From CAWJPY01 sp963844865 (GTDB lineage: Bacteria > Acidobacteriota > Thermoanaerobaculia > Thermoanaerobaculales > Sulfomarinibacteraceae): a DNA stretch of 64,000 nt. Below the pieces are notes generated by a model. That model saw only the letters and a list, made by a program, of their open reading frames with translations. It did not search any database and was not told the DNA's origin. The translations under genes were made by a program, and so were the position numbers. Numbering within the stretch: position 1 is the first letter of the stretch; the number at the start of each line of letters is the position of its first letter. Shown in pieces: positions 1 to 11,441 of this stretch. The stretch covers positions 124,001 to 188,000 of the forward strand of contig CAWJPY010000020.1 in assembly GCA_963844865.1 (NCBI GenBank), read 5' to 3'.

Positions 1-635
1 TCGACGATGCGCTCCCGCCCGTCCACCTCCAGCACCGGCGTGATCAGGGTGATGACGTTGTCGCGGATGTTGCGGATGAACGGGGTCTCCTCCACCGCCA
101 ACCGGTAGGCGAGCTCCATGAGCATCTCGGGGCTTCCGGTCTCCGGTGAGTGCAGCCCCCCCGTGAGGTAGTAGATGGGCTTGCCCTTCTCGATGAGCTG
201 CTGGGCCTGGGCATCGTTTGCGGTCCGCGGATCCGCGAGGCGGCGGGTGATGTCCCGGTAGGAGTCGAGGCTCGCGATGGTGGCCTCGTCCGCCACGGCC
301 ACGGCGATCATCTCCCGCCCCTCCTCGGTGAGACCCATGGAGAAGACCTCCACCCGCGGCGAGGCGTCCGCCAGGGCCCGCATGTAGGCGTGGATCTGCG
401 CGGCATAGCTGAGGTGCCCCGGAGCCCCCGCGATGTAGCCGTTCGCCTCCAGGGGAGTGGGGATGCCCGGCGCTGCCGGGAGGTGGTCCACGAGGGGGGT
501 CATGAACTCCGGACCGGTCGTCGCCTCTCGGATCAGGCGCGTGTACTCCCCGTCCCACTCGGTGTGGTCGGCAATGGGCTCGGCGGCGCCGGCCACGGTG
601 GCGCTCAGCATCAGGGCGGCTAGCAACACTCTCAT
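1..635 (-). CDS. M14-family zinc carboxypeptidase, N-terminal part
   Basis: Reads right to left from an ATG at 635, preceded by GGGAGG, and runs off the left edge, so only about 211 N-terminal residues are present. Residues 1-18 form a signal peptide (MRVLLAALMLSATVAGA), which places the protein outside the cytoplasm. Around residues 158-168 is GGLHSPETGSPEM, whose HxxE pair (about 162 and 165) is the zinc-binding motif of M14 carboxypeptidases. It is followed by a helix and 'VITLITPVLEVDGRE', also typical of this family. The family removes C-terminal residues from peptides, with zinc held by His, Glu and a later His. The second His and the catalytic Glu lie beyond the window. It diverges from the histidine kinase at 818. 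Confidence 0.85.
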   Translation of the reverse strand, partial: MRVLLAALMLSATVAGAAEPIADHTEWDGEYTRLIREATTGPEFMTPLVDHLPAAPGIPTPLEANGYIAGAPGHLSYAAQIHAYMRALADASPRVEVFSMGLTEEGREMIAVAVADEATIASLDSYRDITRRLADPRTANDAQAQQLIEKGKPIYYLTGGLHSPETGSPEMLMELAYRLAVEETPFIRNIRDNVITLITPVLEVDGRERIV

Positions 636-817
636 GGATCCTCCCGTAGAGCTCGTCGGACGGGGTATGGTAGCAGTGCCCGGCGGATCTCAGGCTCGGC
701 CCAGGCCGGTGGTATCAGGAGGGCGGTCGGCGGGTACTCACATCACAGGGGCGCCGTGACCAGTACCGCGGGATCCGCCGGACTGAAGCTGACAGTGCGC
801 ACCGGGAACGTGGAGCC

Positions 818-2711
<1,894 letters not shown>

Positions 2712-2715
2712 TCCC

Positions 2716-2916
2716 CTACCTGCGGACCTCCTTGGAGGGCACCCCCAGCTCGTGGAACAGGACCCCGTCGACGTCGGTGGCGAGGTCGTCGGTCGAGCTC
2801 GGCGCCACCGGGAGCGCCTGCTGGTTCGGGGGCTGGGCCTTGATGGAGAAGACGACCCCATCGCGAACCTGGAGGCCCGCGTAGCGTGGAGACGTGTGCG
2901 CCATCAGCTCGTCCAC
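2716..2916 (-). CDS. hypothetical small protein or C-terminal gene remnant
   Basis: A 66-residue frame converges on the hybrid kinase with a gap of 4 nt. The sequence (VVFSIKAQPPNQQALPVAPS...VLFHELGVPSKEVRR) looks protein-like, and the frame stays open upstream of the ATG through CSEPRTRKAIQQRVDELM. That pattern suggests the tail of a decayed longer gene rather than a complete small gene. No ribosome binding site is apparent and no family is recognised. Confidence 0.3.
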   Translation of the reverse strand: MDELMAHTSPRYAGLQVRDGVVFSIKAQPPNQQALPVAPSSTDDLATDVDGVLFHELGVPSKEVRR

Positions 2917-3177
2917 CCGTTGCTGGATGGCCTTGCGCGTGCGCGGCTCGGAACATCGCGACGTCGCTGATGGCAGGGGCGCGTCACGGGGCGGGGCGGG
3001 GCCATGCCCGTGCTAGAGTGCGCGAGTCTTATGACGACGTTCGCCACAGAGACTGTCGCCTGAGGGGCGGTCGAGCGCGGGTTTCCCCGCGAGCCTGCCC
3101 CGTCGAGCCACGGCCCGGAACCCCGGTGACGGACTCCGGCACGCCCGGCGTGTCGGTAACCCCTCAGGAGGCGAACG
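2917..3177. other. intergenic stretch upstream of rsgA
   Basis: No convincing gene, RNA or strong hairpin was seen here. It ends with the GGAGG ribosome binding site of rsgA. Confidence 0.4.
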
Positions 3178-4224
3178 ATGAGCCTGATGTCTCTCGGCTG
3201 GGACCAGCGTCTTTCGAGCATCTTCGAGCCGTACCGCGAGCGTGGACTGAGGCCCGGCAGGGTGGTCCTGACCGGGGGCGGTGTGCTGCGCATCGCCGGG
3301 GACGTCGACGTGCTGACTGCGGTCGAGGCCGGTCGGCTGGACGACGACGGTGAGCCTGGGCCCCCGGCGGTGGGGGACTGGGTGGGAGCGGACGCCAAGG
3401 TGGAGACGGCGGTGGTCCGCGTGATCCTGCCACGCTCCTCGGTGCTGGCCCGCCGTCGGCCGGGAGCCGCGGAACGCCGGCAGGTGCTGGCGGCCAACGT
3501 GGAGAAGGTGCTCCTCGTGGACGGCCTCGATCGCGGTCCGAACCCGAGGCGCATCGAGCGCGGGGCGGCGCTCGCATACGAAAACGGCGTCGAGCCCGTG
3601 GTCGTGCTGAGCAAGGCGGATGTGTGCGCCGACGTGGTCGCGGCCGTGGAGCGGGCGCGCCTCGCGGCGCCGTTCGCGGAGGTGGTGGCGGTGTCGGCGA
3701 CGACGGGGATGGGACTCGTTGAGCTCGAGGACGCTCTCGCACCCGGCTCCACGGCGGTGCTGCTCGGGCCGTCGGGAGCGGGAAAGTCCACGCTCGTGAA
3801 CTGTCTCCTCGGGAAGGAGCGGATGAGGACCGGAGCGGTCCGCCGTCAGGATCGCCGGGGCCGGCACACGACCTCGCACCGCGAGCTCGTCGAGACCGCC
3901 TCCGGCGCCTGCCTGATCGACTCACCGGGGATCCGTGAGCTCGGGCTGTGGCTGGATGCCAGTGCGGTGGATGCGGCCTTCGCCGATGTGGAAGCGCACG
4001 CCGCCCGCTGCCGGTTCCGGGACTGCCGTCACGGTACGGAGCCCGGCTGTGCGGTGCAGGCCGCGGTCGCAGCAGGAGAGATCGCAGTGGAGCGTCTCGC
4101 TGCGTACCGCGAGCTGCGTCTCGAGGCGGAGGCCCACCAGCGGCGCAGGAGCGCGCAGGCCCAGCGCTCCCACGAGCGTCGCTTCGCACGGATGGTGCGG
4201 CAGGTCAAGAAGCTCAAGGGCTGA
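3178..4224 (+). CDS. rsgA: ribosome small-subunit-dependent GTPase A
   Basis: RsgA (YjeQ) is a circularly permuted GTPase that acts in late 30S ribosome maturation. The 348-residue length is normal. An N-terminal OB-fold region (about 1-100, PAVGDWVGADAKVETAVVRV) comes first. The GTPase motifs then appear in permuted order: G4 as VVLSKAD (about 140), G5-like VSATTG, P-loop GPSGAGKSTLVN (about 200) and G3 as IDSPGIREL. The C-terminal zinc knuckle is visible as CRFRDCRHGTEPGC. The start has a GGAGGCG ribosome binding site 7 nt upstream. The frame is intact and the gene appears to stand alone. Confidence 0.95.
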   Translation: MSLMSLGWDQRLSSIFEPYRERGLRPGRVVLTGGGVLRIAGDVDVLTAVEAGRLDDDGEPGPPAVGDWVGADAKVETAVVRVILPRSSVLARRRPGAAERRQVLAANVEKVLLVDGLDRGPNPRRIERGAALAYENGVEPVVVLSKADVCADVVAAVERARLAAPFAEVVAVSATTGMGLVELEDALAPGSTAVLLGPSGAGKSTLVNCLLGKERMRTGAVRRQDRRGRHTTSHRELVETASGACLIDSPGIRELGLWLDASAVDAAFADVEAHAARCRFRDCRHGTEPGCAVQAAVAAGEIAVERLAAYRELRLEAEAHQRRRSAQAQRSHERRFARMVRQVKKLKG

Positions 4225-4407
4225 GCCCGCCGCCCCCGGCGGACGGCGGAACCGTCCCGGAGCATGCCCAGACCTGCCGGGGGTCGACGGCGCGACCCCG
4301 CGTCTGCCACGGCCCGGGAAGCAGGGGCGCGGTGCGTCCGGGCCGCGGCCCCTGTGGGAGCGTGTGCTCCGAGACATCGCCACCGATTCTCACGAGCTGG
4401 AGGCGGC

Positions 4408-4560
4408 ATGGGCAACCCTGTGATCAACATGGACGAGTTGGAGTTCTCGCGGGCGATGGGACACGGGGAGCGGTTCGAGGCCGAGCTGGCACCGGTGGGC
4501 CCCCTCATCGGCGCCTCGGCTACTGGCACGGAGACCAGGCGCGCCGATCACGTCCGTGAC
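4408..4560 (+). pseudogene. truncated cupin-domain protein remnant
   Basis: An ATG at 4408 follows a good GGAGGCGGC site and begins MGNPVINMDELEF, then RFEAELAPVGPLIGA. This is the usual N-terminus of a family of cupin proteins that continues into a metal-binding barrel. After about 35 residues the homology jumps one frame to LGYWHGDQ and then ends; no cupin histidine motif follows. The rest is lost next to the palindromic repeat at 4678-4804. I read it as the 5' stub of a deleted gene. Confidence 0.5.
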
Positions 4561-4677
4561 GGCGGCACGCAGCGTGGTGGTGTGCTGTCGTTGAGAGCAT
4601 CCCTGCGCCCGGTCCGGGCGGTGCCGCATGGCATGACACGGAGCCGTTCAGAGACGGTGGCCCGCTAAAAGTCGAGC

Positions 4678-4804
4678 GTCATCCTGAGGCCGGCACTCGG
4701 TCCGCCGAGTGCGGCCGAAGGATCCCCCGCTAGCACCACGACCGTACCTGCGCTTCGTCCCACGGGCCTCCGGGGGATGGTTCGACTCGTCGCTCGCCAT
4801 GACA
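4678..4804. repeat. palindromic intergenic repeat with GTCATCCTGAG end
   Basis: The element starts GTCATCCTGAG and ends CTCGCCATGAC, so its ends are partly inverted. Internal arms (CCGGCACTCGG/CCGAGTGCGG and GGATCCCCC/GGGGGATGG) would fold into a branched hairpin. Intergenic repeats beginning TCATCCTGAG with an inner GAAGGATC are familiar from several bacterial phyla, and this one has the same look. It sits between the cupin stub and the DUF4003-like gene. Confidence 0.5.
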
Positions 4805-4833
4805 GGGACAAGGGTGTGTCATCAGGAGGGGGG

Positions 4834-5844
4834 TCAGGAGCCGTGGCCGGCACTCGTGGCGGCGAGGCTGCCGGCCATGATGGCCACCATGGCCGCCTGC
4901 TGGGCCTGCAACGCCGCCTGGGTGAGGGTCACCGCCGCCTGGTCGGCGAGACCGGTCGCGGCCGTCTCCGGGGCCTGAGCCAGGAGCAGGGACACGGCCA
5001 TGGAGAGGGACAGCTCGGAGGAGAGACCGTCGAGGACCCGGTGGAGCCACGAGCCGCCCTCCACCTCCCGCAGGGCGTCGCGCACCCGCAGGACCTCGTC
5101 CGCCAGGGCGCCTGGAGCGCCGTTGACGACTGACAGCAGAGCGACCTCGTCGTAGCGGCTCGTGCCGACCTTCTCGCCTCGAGCTTGCAGCGCTGCGGCC
5201 ACCGCCGCGAAGCGCGCCGCCGCCTCCGTCCCGTCCGTGGGTGCGACGGCGAGGATCTGGGTGGCGAGCTGGAGCTGATTGCCGCGGGTGAAACCACGGC
5301 CGTGAAGCTCCGCGTAGGTCATCTCGAGGCGATGGGAGAGCTCGAGGGGGTCCTCCCGGCGCAGGGCGTGGAGAGCGGCCATGGGGTAGTCGTCGCGGCC
5401 CGTCAGCCAGGGGTGAGCCTGCTTCCAGTGGTCCTGGATGGCGGCCATGCGCGCGATGACCGTGGGGTCCGGGGCCGCGCCTCCGCTCTGGGTCACCAGG
5501 AGGAACGCGGCCAGGTAGGGGTAGACGCCGCCACAGCCGAGCTCATGGTCGGTGAAGGCGGCCCGCGTCGCTTCTGTGGCCGGGATGACCGTCTCGACGT
5601 CGAGGTCGTGCCGTACCATCATGGCGGCGAGGACGAAGCGAACCGACGTCCGCAAGGGCCCGCTCCACTTCGCCCGCGCCTCGAGCTGGGCCGCGACCGC
5701 GTCCATGGCCTCCACGCTCGTGTCCGAACCCGCGGTTGCCAGGCTCGCGGCCGCCAGCCTGAGCGAGGTCGTGTTGGTCCAGCGGTGGCGCCGCTGGAGC
5801 TCTTCGAAGTGAACGGCGTAGCTTCGGATGGCCGTGTCGTCCAT
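4834..5844 (-). CDS. DUF4003-like protein
   Basis: A 336-residue, alpha-helical, probably cytoplasmic protein without a signal peptide. The start at 5844 has GAGGTG 6 nt upstream; the frame stays open to 5916 but lacks a second ribosome binding site. Features such as RWTNTTSLRLAAASL, a helix-rich middle with CGGVYPYLAAFLLVT, and an Ala-rich C-terminus ending in GHGS resemble DUF4003, a family of unknown function known mainly from Firmicutes. No catalytic motif is visible. The Ala/Gln-rich last 60 residues could be a membrane-associated helix. The family call is moderate and no function can be given. Confidence 0.6.
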   Translation of the reverse strand: MDDTAIRSYAVHFEELQRRHRWTNTTSLRLAAASLATAGSDTSVEAMDAVAAQLEARAKWSGPLRTSVRFVLAAMMVRHDLDVETVIPATEATRAAFTDHELGCGGVYPYLAAFLLVTQSGGAAPDPTVIARMAAIQDHWKQAHPWLTGRDDYPMAALHALRREDPLELSHRLEMTYAELHGRGFTRGNQLQLATQILAVAPTDGTEAAARFAAVAAALQARGEKVGTSRYDEVALLSVVNGAPGALADEVLRVRDALREVEGGSWLHRVLDGLSSELSLSMAVSLLLAQAPETAATGLADQAAVTLTQAALQAQQAAMVAIMAGSLAATSAGHGS

Positions 5845-5980
5845 GTCCCACCTCGCATTCAGGTGATGATACGCGACCACCGGCGCTGGGATGCGTGGCC
5901 CAGGCGTTCGCGCCATGGCTCCGAGGGTATGCTCGAGAGGTGTGGGGCGAGGAATCCCGCCAGGTCTCGGGGGCGAGGTG

Positions 5981-6367
5981 ATGACCCTTCATGACAGTCT
6001 GACGTCGTTCGTGCGCGGAACGCTGGGGTGTGGATGTCCCGACGAGGTGTTCTCGGAGATCGTCGTCCGGTTGATGGCGGCGGACAACCCGGCGCCCGTG
6101 AGGCTGGCCATCGAGGTCGGCGGCCGCCTCCTCGTCCACGTCATCGAGGAGGAGCCGGCGCTGGACGACCCGCGCCTGATCGCGAGGGTCGTGGAGGAGG
6201 GCGTACGGAAGCGGGACGAGGGGGGCTTCAACCGCTTTCGGCTGGTGGTTGCCGTGGGCGCTCGCGATGCAGCCGGCGAAACCCTCCGGCGCCGCTTCGA
6301 CGCCGCGCCGGCCCGTGACGGCCGGACCCATCTGCACGTGCTCCCGTCGTCCTCGGTCCCATGGTGA
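5981..6367 (+). CDS. hypothetical protein, 128 aa
   Basis: ATG at 5981 with an upstream GGGGGCGAGG. The short alpha/beta protein contains CGCPDEVFSEIVVRL near its start and ends in HLHVLPSSSVPW. Charged and hydrophobic residues alternate as expected of a real globular protein, and there is no signal peptide. The Cys-Gly-Cys pair near residue 14 is its only distinctive feature. It lies head to head with the DUF4003-like gene and 107 nt before the LolA-like gene. No family is recognised. Confidence 0.55.
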   Translation: MTLHDSLTSFVRGTLGCGCPDEVFSEIVVRLMAADNPAPVRLAIEVGGRLLVHVIEEEPALDDPRLIARVVEEGVRKRDEGGFNRFRLVVAVGARDAAGETLRRRFDAAPARDGRTHLHVLPSSSVPW

Positions 6368-6474
6368 GTGCCGCGACGCACTTCCGAGAGCCGGGCCCCA
6401 GGCGCGGATGCTTTGTCCGGGTGCGTGGGTGAGGTAGGCTGGCGGACGCCACGGGCAAAGGAGGATTGCGGACA

Positions 6475-7239
6475 ATGACGAGGAAGACACTCTTGGCGGT
6501 GGGCCTCGGGCTGCTGCTGGCGGCGAGTGCCGGCGCGCAGACCCTCGACGAGGTGCTGGCGAAGAACTACGAGGCGAGGGGCGGGCTGGACAAGCTCACC
6601 TCGGTCGAAACGGCCAAGATCACCGGCACCATGACCATGGGCCCCGGGATCGAGGCGCCCTTCACCTGGTACTGGAAGCGGCCCAACAAGCTCCGCGTGG
6701 AGTTCAAGATCCAGGGACAGACCGGCATCCAGGCGTATGACGGCACCACGGGCTGGATGTACATGCCCTTCATGGGCAAGACCGAGCCGGAGAAGATGCC
6801 CGACGACCTGCTGTCCAGCGTCGAGGACCAGGCCGACTTCGAGGGTGCGCTCGTGAACTGGAAGGCCAAGGGCAACCAGGTGGAGCTCGAGGGCAAGGAG
6901 AACGTGGAAGGCACCGACGCGTACAAGCTCAAGGTCACACACAAGAGCGGCGGCGTCGACTACGTCTACCTGGACGCCGAGTACTACCTGGAGATCAAGA
7001 CCGACAGCAGCCGGACCATCCGCGGCCAGGAGGTGGAGTCTCAGACCTCCATCGGCGACTACAAAGAGGTGGACGGCCTCATGATCCCCTTCTCCATGAC
7101 GAGCAAGGTCAAGGGCGCCCCGTCGGAGCAGACCATCACCTTCAAGACGGTCGAGCTGGGCGTGCCTCTGGACGATTCTATCTTCGCGATGCCGGCGCCG
7201 GACGCCACGGTGGGCCCCGTCGAGCAGCCGTCCAACTGA
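6475..7239 (+). CDS. LolA-like outer-membrane lipoprotein-sorting protein
   Basis: A 254-residue exported protein. ATG 6475 lies 10 nt after AAAGGAGG. The signal peptide MTRKTLLAVGLGLLLAASAGAQ is followed by TLDEVLAKNYEARGGLDKL, the start of the LolA/LolB-like 'outer membrane lipoprotein-sorting protein' fold. This is an open half-barrel of beta strands that binds lipid or acyl chains in the periplasm. WYWKRPNKLRVEF and GWMYMPFMGK are strands typical of the family. It is 73 nt upstream of the VPS10-like propeller on the same strand, so co-expression is likely. Whether it carries lipoproteins or another lipid cannot be told. Confidence 0.75.
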   Translation: MTRKTLLAVGLGLLLAASAGAQTLDEVLAKNYEARGGLDKLTSVETAKITGTMTMGPGIEAPFTWYWKRPNKLRVEFKIQGQTGIQAYDGTTGWMYMPFMGKTEPEKMPDDLLSSVEDQADFEGALVNWKAKGNQVELEGKENVEGTDAYKLKVTHKSGGVDYVYLDAEYYLEIKTDSSRTIRGQEVESQTSIGDYKEVDGLMIPFSMTSKVKGAPSEQTITFKTVELGVPLDDSIFAMPAPDATVGPVEQPSN

Positions 7240-7312
7240 TCGCCAACGCTGTCGGCGCAGCCGGCGGCCGTCTCGCGGAAGCGGCGCCCAGCGCACATCC
7301 AGGAGGTAGCGA

Positions 7313-10300
7313 ATGAAAGCACGAACCTGCGGAGCCCTGCTCGCAGCGGTGGCGCTGGTGATGACAGGCGCCGCGATGGCCGCCGACGAGTCGCCCGTCA
7401 TCACGTCAGACACCTTCGGCGGGCATCCAGGCCCGCGCCATCGGCCCGGCCACCATGAGCGGACGGATCGCGGCCATCGACGCCGTCGCCACGGATCCCC
7501 TCACCATCTACGTGGGTTCCGCGAGCGGCGGCGTCTGGAAGTCCGTGGACGCCGGCACCAGCTTCGCGCCGGTCTTCGACGACCACACCCAATCCATCGG
7601 TGCCATCACCATCGACCCCACGGACCCGTCCACGGTCTGGGTGGGCACCGGCGAGAGCTGGGTGCGCAACAGCGTGTCCGTGGGCGACGGGGTCTACAAG
7701 ACCACCGACGGCGGGGACACGTGGGCGCGCATGGGCCTCGACGAAACCGAGCACATCGCCCGCATCGTCGTCGACCCGTCGAAGCACGACACGGTCTACG
7801 TGTGCGCCACCGGGCACCTGTGGGACGCCAACGCCGAGCGCGGGGTGTTCAAGACCACCGACGGCGGCAAGAGCTGGACGAAGTCGCTGTTCGTGGACGA
7901 GGACACCGGGTGCTCCGACCTGGCGATCGACCCCCAGGAGCCCGGCGTCCTGTACGCGGGCATGTGGCAGTTCCGGCGCTACCCGGACTTCTTCGACTCC
8001 GGCGGCAAGGGCTCCGGCCTCTACAAGACCACCGACGGCGGCGAGACCTGGAACGAGCTCACCAACGGTCTGCCCGAGGGCGAGAAGGGGCGCATCGCGG
8101 TGGCGGTGGCGCCGTCGCGCCCCAGCCGTCTCTACGCCCTGGTGGAGGCCAAGGAGACCGGGCTCTACCGATCGGACGACATGGGCGGGACCTGGGAGAA
8201 GGTGAACGGCTCCATGAGCGTCACCACGCGCCCGTTCTACTTCGCCCTGGTGGTGGTGGACCCCACCGACTTCAACACCGTGTACAAGCCCGGCCTGTCC
8301 CTGGCCATCTCCACCGACGGCGGCGAGGCCTTCACCTCGGCCCTCATGAGCTTCGGCGGCGGGGTCCACAGCGACCACCATGCCCTGTGGATCAATCCCA
8401 ACGACCCCGAGCGAGATGCTCCTGGGCACCGACGGCGGCGTCTACATCTCCCGGGACAAGGCCCACACTTCGCCTTCGTGCGCTCGTTGCCGGTCTCCCA
8501 GTTCTACCACGTGAGCACCGACTGCGGCGTATCCCTACAACGTCTACGGCGGGCTCCAGGACAACGGCTCGTGGATGGGGCCCTCGGCGTCGCCCGGCGG
8601 CATCGAGAACCGGGACTGGAAGAACATCGGCTACGGCGACGGCTTCTGGGCCTTCCCCGATCCCTCGGACCCCGACATCGCCTACTCCGAGTACCAGGGA
8701 GGCCGTCTCCTGCGGGTGCGGAAGTCCCTGTCCGAGGTCAAGGACATCCGGGTGTTCGCCAGGCCGAGGGCGAGGAGGACCTGCGCTTCAACTGGAACAC
8801 GCCGATCCACCTGTCCGTCAACGATCCGGGCACCATCTACATGGGCGCGCAGTACCTGTTCCGTTCCCGCGACCGCGGGGACTCCTGGGAGCGCGTCTCC
8901 CCGGACCTGACCACCAACGATCCCCAGCGGCAGCGGCAGCGGTCGTCCGGCGGGCTGACCGATCGACAACTCCGCAGCCGAGAACAACGCGACCATCTAT
9001 GCGATCTCGGAGGCGCCTGGAGAGCACGACACGATCTGGGTCGGCACCGACGACGGCCGGCTCCAGGTCAGCCGCGATGCCGGCGCCCACTGGGGCGACG
9101 TCTTCGGCAATCTGCCGGGAGCTCCCGAGGGGACATGGGTGTCGAGTGTGACCGCGGGCAGCCACGCCAAGGGAGTCGCCTACGTGACCCTTGACGGGCA
9201 TCGCACCGGGGACATGAAGACCTACGTGTACCGGACCACCGACTATGGCGCCACCTGGCAGAGCCTGACCACCGACGCCATCCGGGGGTACGCCTGGGTC
9301 ATCAAGGAGGACCCGGTGAACCCGGATCTCCTGTTCCTCGGCACCGAGCGCGGTCTGTGGATCTCCCTGGACGGCGGAGGGCAGTGGGCGCGCTTCGAGG
9401 GCAACCTGCCCGAGGTGGCGGTGCACGATCTGGCGGTGCAGACGCGGGAGCACGATCTCGTCATCGCCACCCACGGCCGCGGCATCTACATCATCGACGA
9501 CCTGACTCCCATCCGCGCCCTCACCGCCGAGACCCTGCAGGCCGATGCCGCCCTGTTGCCAGCGCGGCCGGCGGAGATGACGATCGCCGCCACCCTGCAG
9601 GAGTTCACCGGCGACGACGAGTTCGTGGGCCGCAACCCGCCCGAGGCGGCGGTCATCACCTACTGGCTGAAGAAGCGGCACATCTTCGGGGACCTCAAGG
9701 TGGAGGTCTACGACCACGACGGCGAGCTCATCACCACTATTCCCGGCGGCAAGCGGGTCGGCATCAACCGGGTCGAGTGGCCCATGCGCCTCAAACCGCC
9801 CAAGATGCCGCCCGCGACCAACCTGGTGCCCGCCTTCACCGGCCCCCGCGTCGCCGAAGGCACATACGACATCAAGCTCGTCAAGGGGAAGAAGACCTAC
9901 GAGGGAGAGGTCACCCTGGTGCCCGATCCGCGGTCGCCGCACTCGGCCGAGGACCGGGCGCTGGCCCAGAGGACCGGCATGGCGCTCTACCACGACCTGG
10001 CGGACCTGACCTACCTGGTGGACGCAGTCACCGCGGTCCGTGATTCCGCCCGGGCGCGGGCGTCCGAGCTCGGTGAACGCAATCGTCTGGCCAACGACCT
10101 GAACGCGTGGGCCGACGAGCTCGAGGCGTTCCGCGCCGGCATCGTCTCCACCAGCGAGGCGGGCTGGCTCTCCGGCGACGAGAAGCTGCGCGAGAAGCTG
10201 GGTGATCTGTACGGTGCCGTGACCGGGTACGACGGCCGGCCCACCGACTCCCAGCTCTCCTACAAGACCGAGCTCGAAGGCCAGCTCGAGGCGGCACAGC

Positions 10301-10500
10301 AGAAGCTGCACGACCTCACGGGCGCGAGGCTTGCCGAGCTGAACCGCAAGCTGGAGGGCAGGAAGCTCGAGCCCATCACCGTGCCGACCCGTGAGGAATG
10401 GGAGAAGAAGCAGGAGGCGGCGGGCGCCGGGGTGTCCGCCTCCCGGCGCCAGATCGCCGCCGCCATGGGAGCGCTCGGGCGCCTCGGCCTCGCGTTCTGA
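7313..10500 (+). CDS. VPS10/sortilin-like BNR propeller protein, six frameshifts
   Basis: A secreted protein of about 1,060 residues, common in Acidobacteriota and Bacteroidota. It has a signal peptide (MKARTCGALLAAVALVMTGAAMAA) and repeated Asp-box blades (YKTTDGGDTW, FKTTDGGKSW, LYKTTDGGETW, YRTTDYGATW) forming one or two propellers. A beta-rich domain follows (VEVYDHDGELITTI), then a helical tail. These proteins are often annotated as glycosyl hydrolases, but no glycosidase catalytic residues are evident. The conserved frame must be stitched at about 7424 (+1), 8415 (+1), 8467 (-1), 8529 (+1), 8758 (-1) and 8961 (+1). From 8961 to the stop at 10500 it is intact. No internal stop interrupts the stitched frame. 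Confidence 0.8.
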
Positions 10501-10525
10501 TCCCACCATACGACGCGATCAGTTG

Positions 10526-10556
10526 ACGCCCCCGCGAGCCATGCTCGCGGGGGCGT
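10526..10556 (+). terminator. intrinsic terminator after the VPS10-like gene
   Basis: A perfect 14-bp GC-rich stem (ACGCCCCCGCGAGC and its complement) with a 3-nt loop is followed by TGTT. It starts 25 nt past the stop codon at 10500. Confidence 0.8.
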
Positions 10557-10722
10557 TGTTCGTCACGGAGGGGAACCGGATCTGGAAGCCGTTCCTCGTC
10601 TCATCCTGTTGTACGAACGGGAAGGATCGCTCGGTGAGCGGTGACGACGGACTCGACGAGGAGCGGGCGGGCGGATGGAGATGGGCCTCGCGCCGGCTCT
10701 TCTCGAAGAAGGGAGCGATCAC

Positions 10723-11367
10723 ATGAAGATCGGCATCATCGGCGCAGGCAACATCGGTGGCACGCTCACGAGGAGGCTCACGGAGCTGGGCCACGATGTG
10801 GCGGTCGCCAACTCCCGAGGACCCGAGACGTTGAAAGACTTGACCGAGGAGACGGGCGCGACGCCGGCCACGGCCGCGGACGCGGTGGACGGGGCGGAGC
10901 TGGTGGTGGTGACCATCCCGGAGGGCAGGGTCCCGGAGCTGGACCCCGCCATCTTCGACCGCCGGGCGGAGGGCGCCCCCATTGTGGACACGGGGAACTA
11001 CTACCCGGAGCGCGACGGGCGCATCGCCGACATCGAAAACGGCATGGCCGAGAGCCGCTGGGTGGAGCAGCAGATCGGCCACCCCGTGGTCAAGGCCTTC
11101 AACACCATCTACTACCAGCACCTGCTGAAGCGTGGCCGTCCCGGCGGCAACGGCCACCGCATCGCCCTCCCCATCGCCGGCGACGACGCGGACGCCAAGC
11201 GCAAGGTCATGGAGCTGGTGGACGAGCTGGGCTTCGACGCGGTGGACGCCGGCGGGCTCGACGAGTCCTGGCGCCAGCAGCCGGGGACCCCCTGCTACAC
11301 CGCGGACCTGGACGAGGGGGCGCTGCGCCAGGCCCTGGCCGAAGCGGAACCGGTCCGCGTGGGCTGA
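10723..11367 (+). CDS. NADP/F420-dependent oxidoreductase family protein (NAD-binding)
   Basis: A 214-residue cytoplasmic protein with GAAGGGAG upstream of ATG 10723. The N-terminal Rossmann motif GIIGAGNIGGTLTRRL and the NADP-type loop ANSRGPETL at the end of beta2 fit the F420-dependent NADP reductase superfamily. KAFNTIYYQHL and GDDADAKRKVMELVDELGFDAVDAG are conserved blocks of this family. Many bacterial members do not use F420, so the electron partner is unknown. It is 74 nt upstream of a quinone-oxidoreductase-type gene on the same strand. Confidence 0.8.
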   Translation: MKIGIIGAGNIGGTLTRRLTELGHDVAVANSRGPETLKDLTEETGATPATAADAVDGAELVVVTIPEGRVPELDPAIFDRRAEGAPIVDTGNYYPERDGRIADIENGMAESRWVEQQIGHPVVKAFNTIYYQHLLKRGRPGGNGHRIALPIAGDDADAKRKVMELVDELGFDAVDAGGLDESWRQQPGTPCYTADLDEGALRQALAEAEPVRVG

Positions 11368-11441
11368 GGAGAGCGCGGCCGCCGCCGCGCAGACAGCGTC
11401 ACGAGTGACGTCGCCGTCACCGAGGCAAGGGAAGGTGCACC

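Noticed and set aside
7455..9194. Separate gene for the middle of the VPS10-like protein
   Set aside because: Its start lies inside a conserved propeller and its ends coincide with frameshifts, so it is a fragment of one gene.
10526..10556. CRISPR or inverted-repeat array
   Set aside because: Single hairpin followed by TGTT after a stop codon; it is a terminator. No direct-repeat/spacer pattern occurs anywhere in the window.
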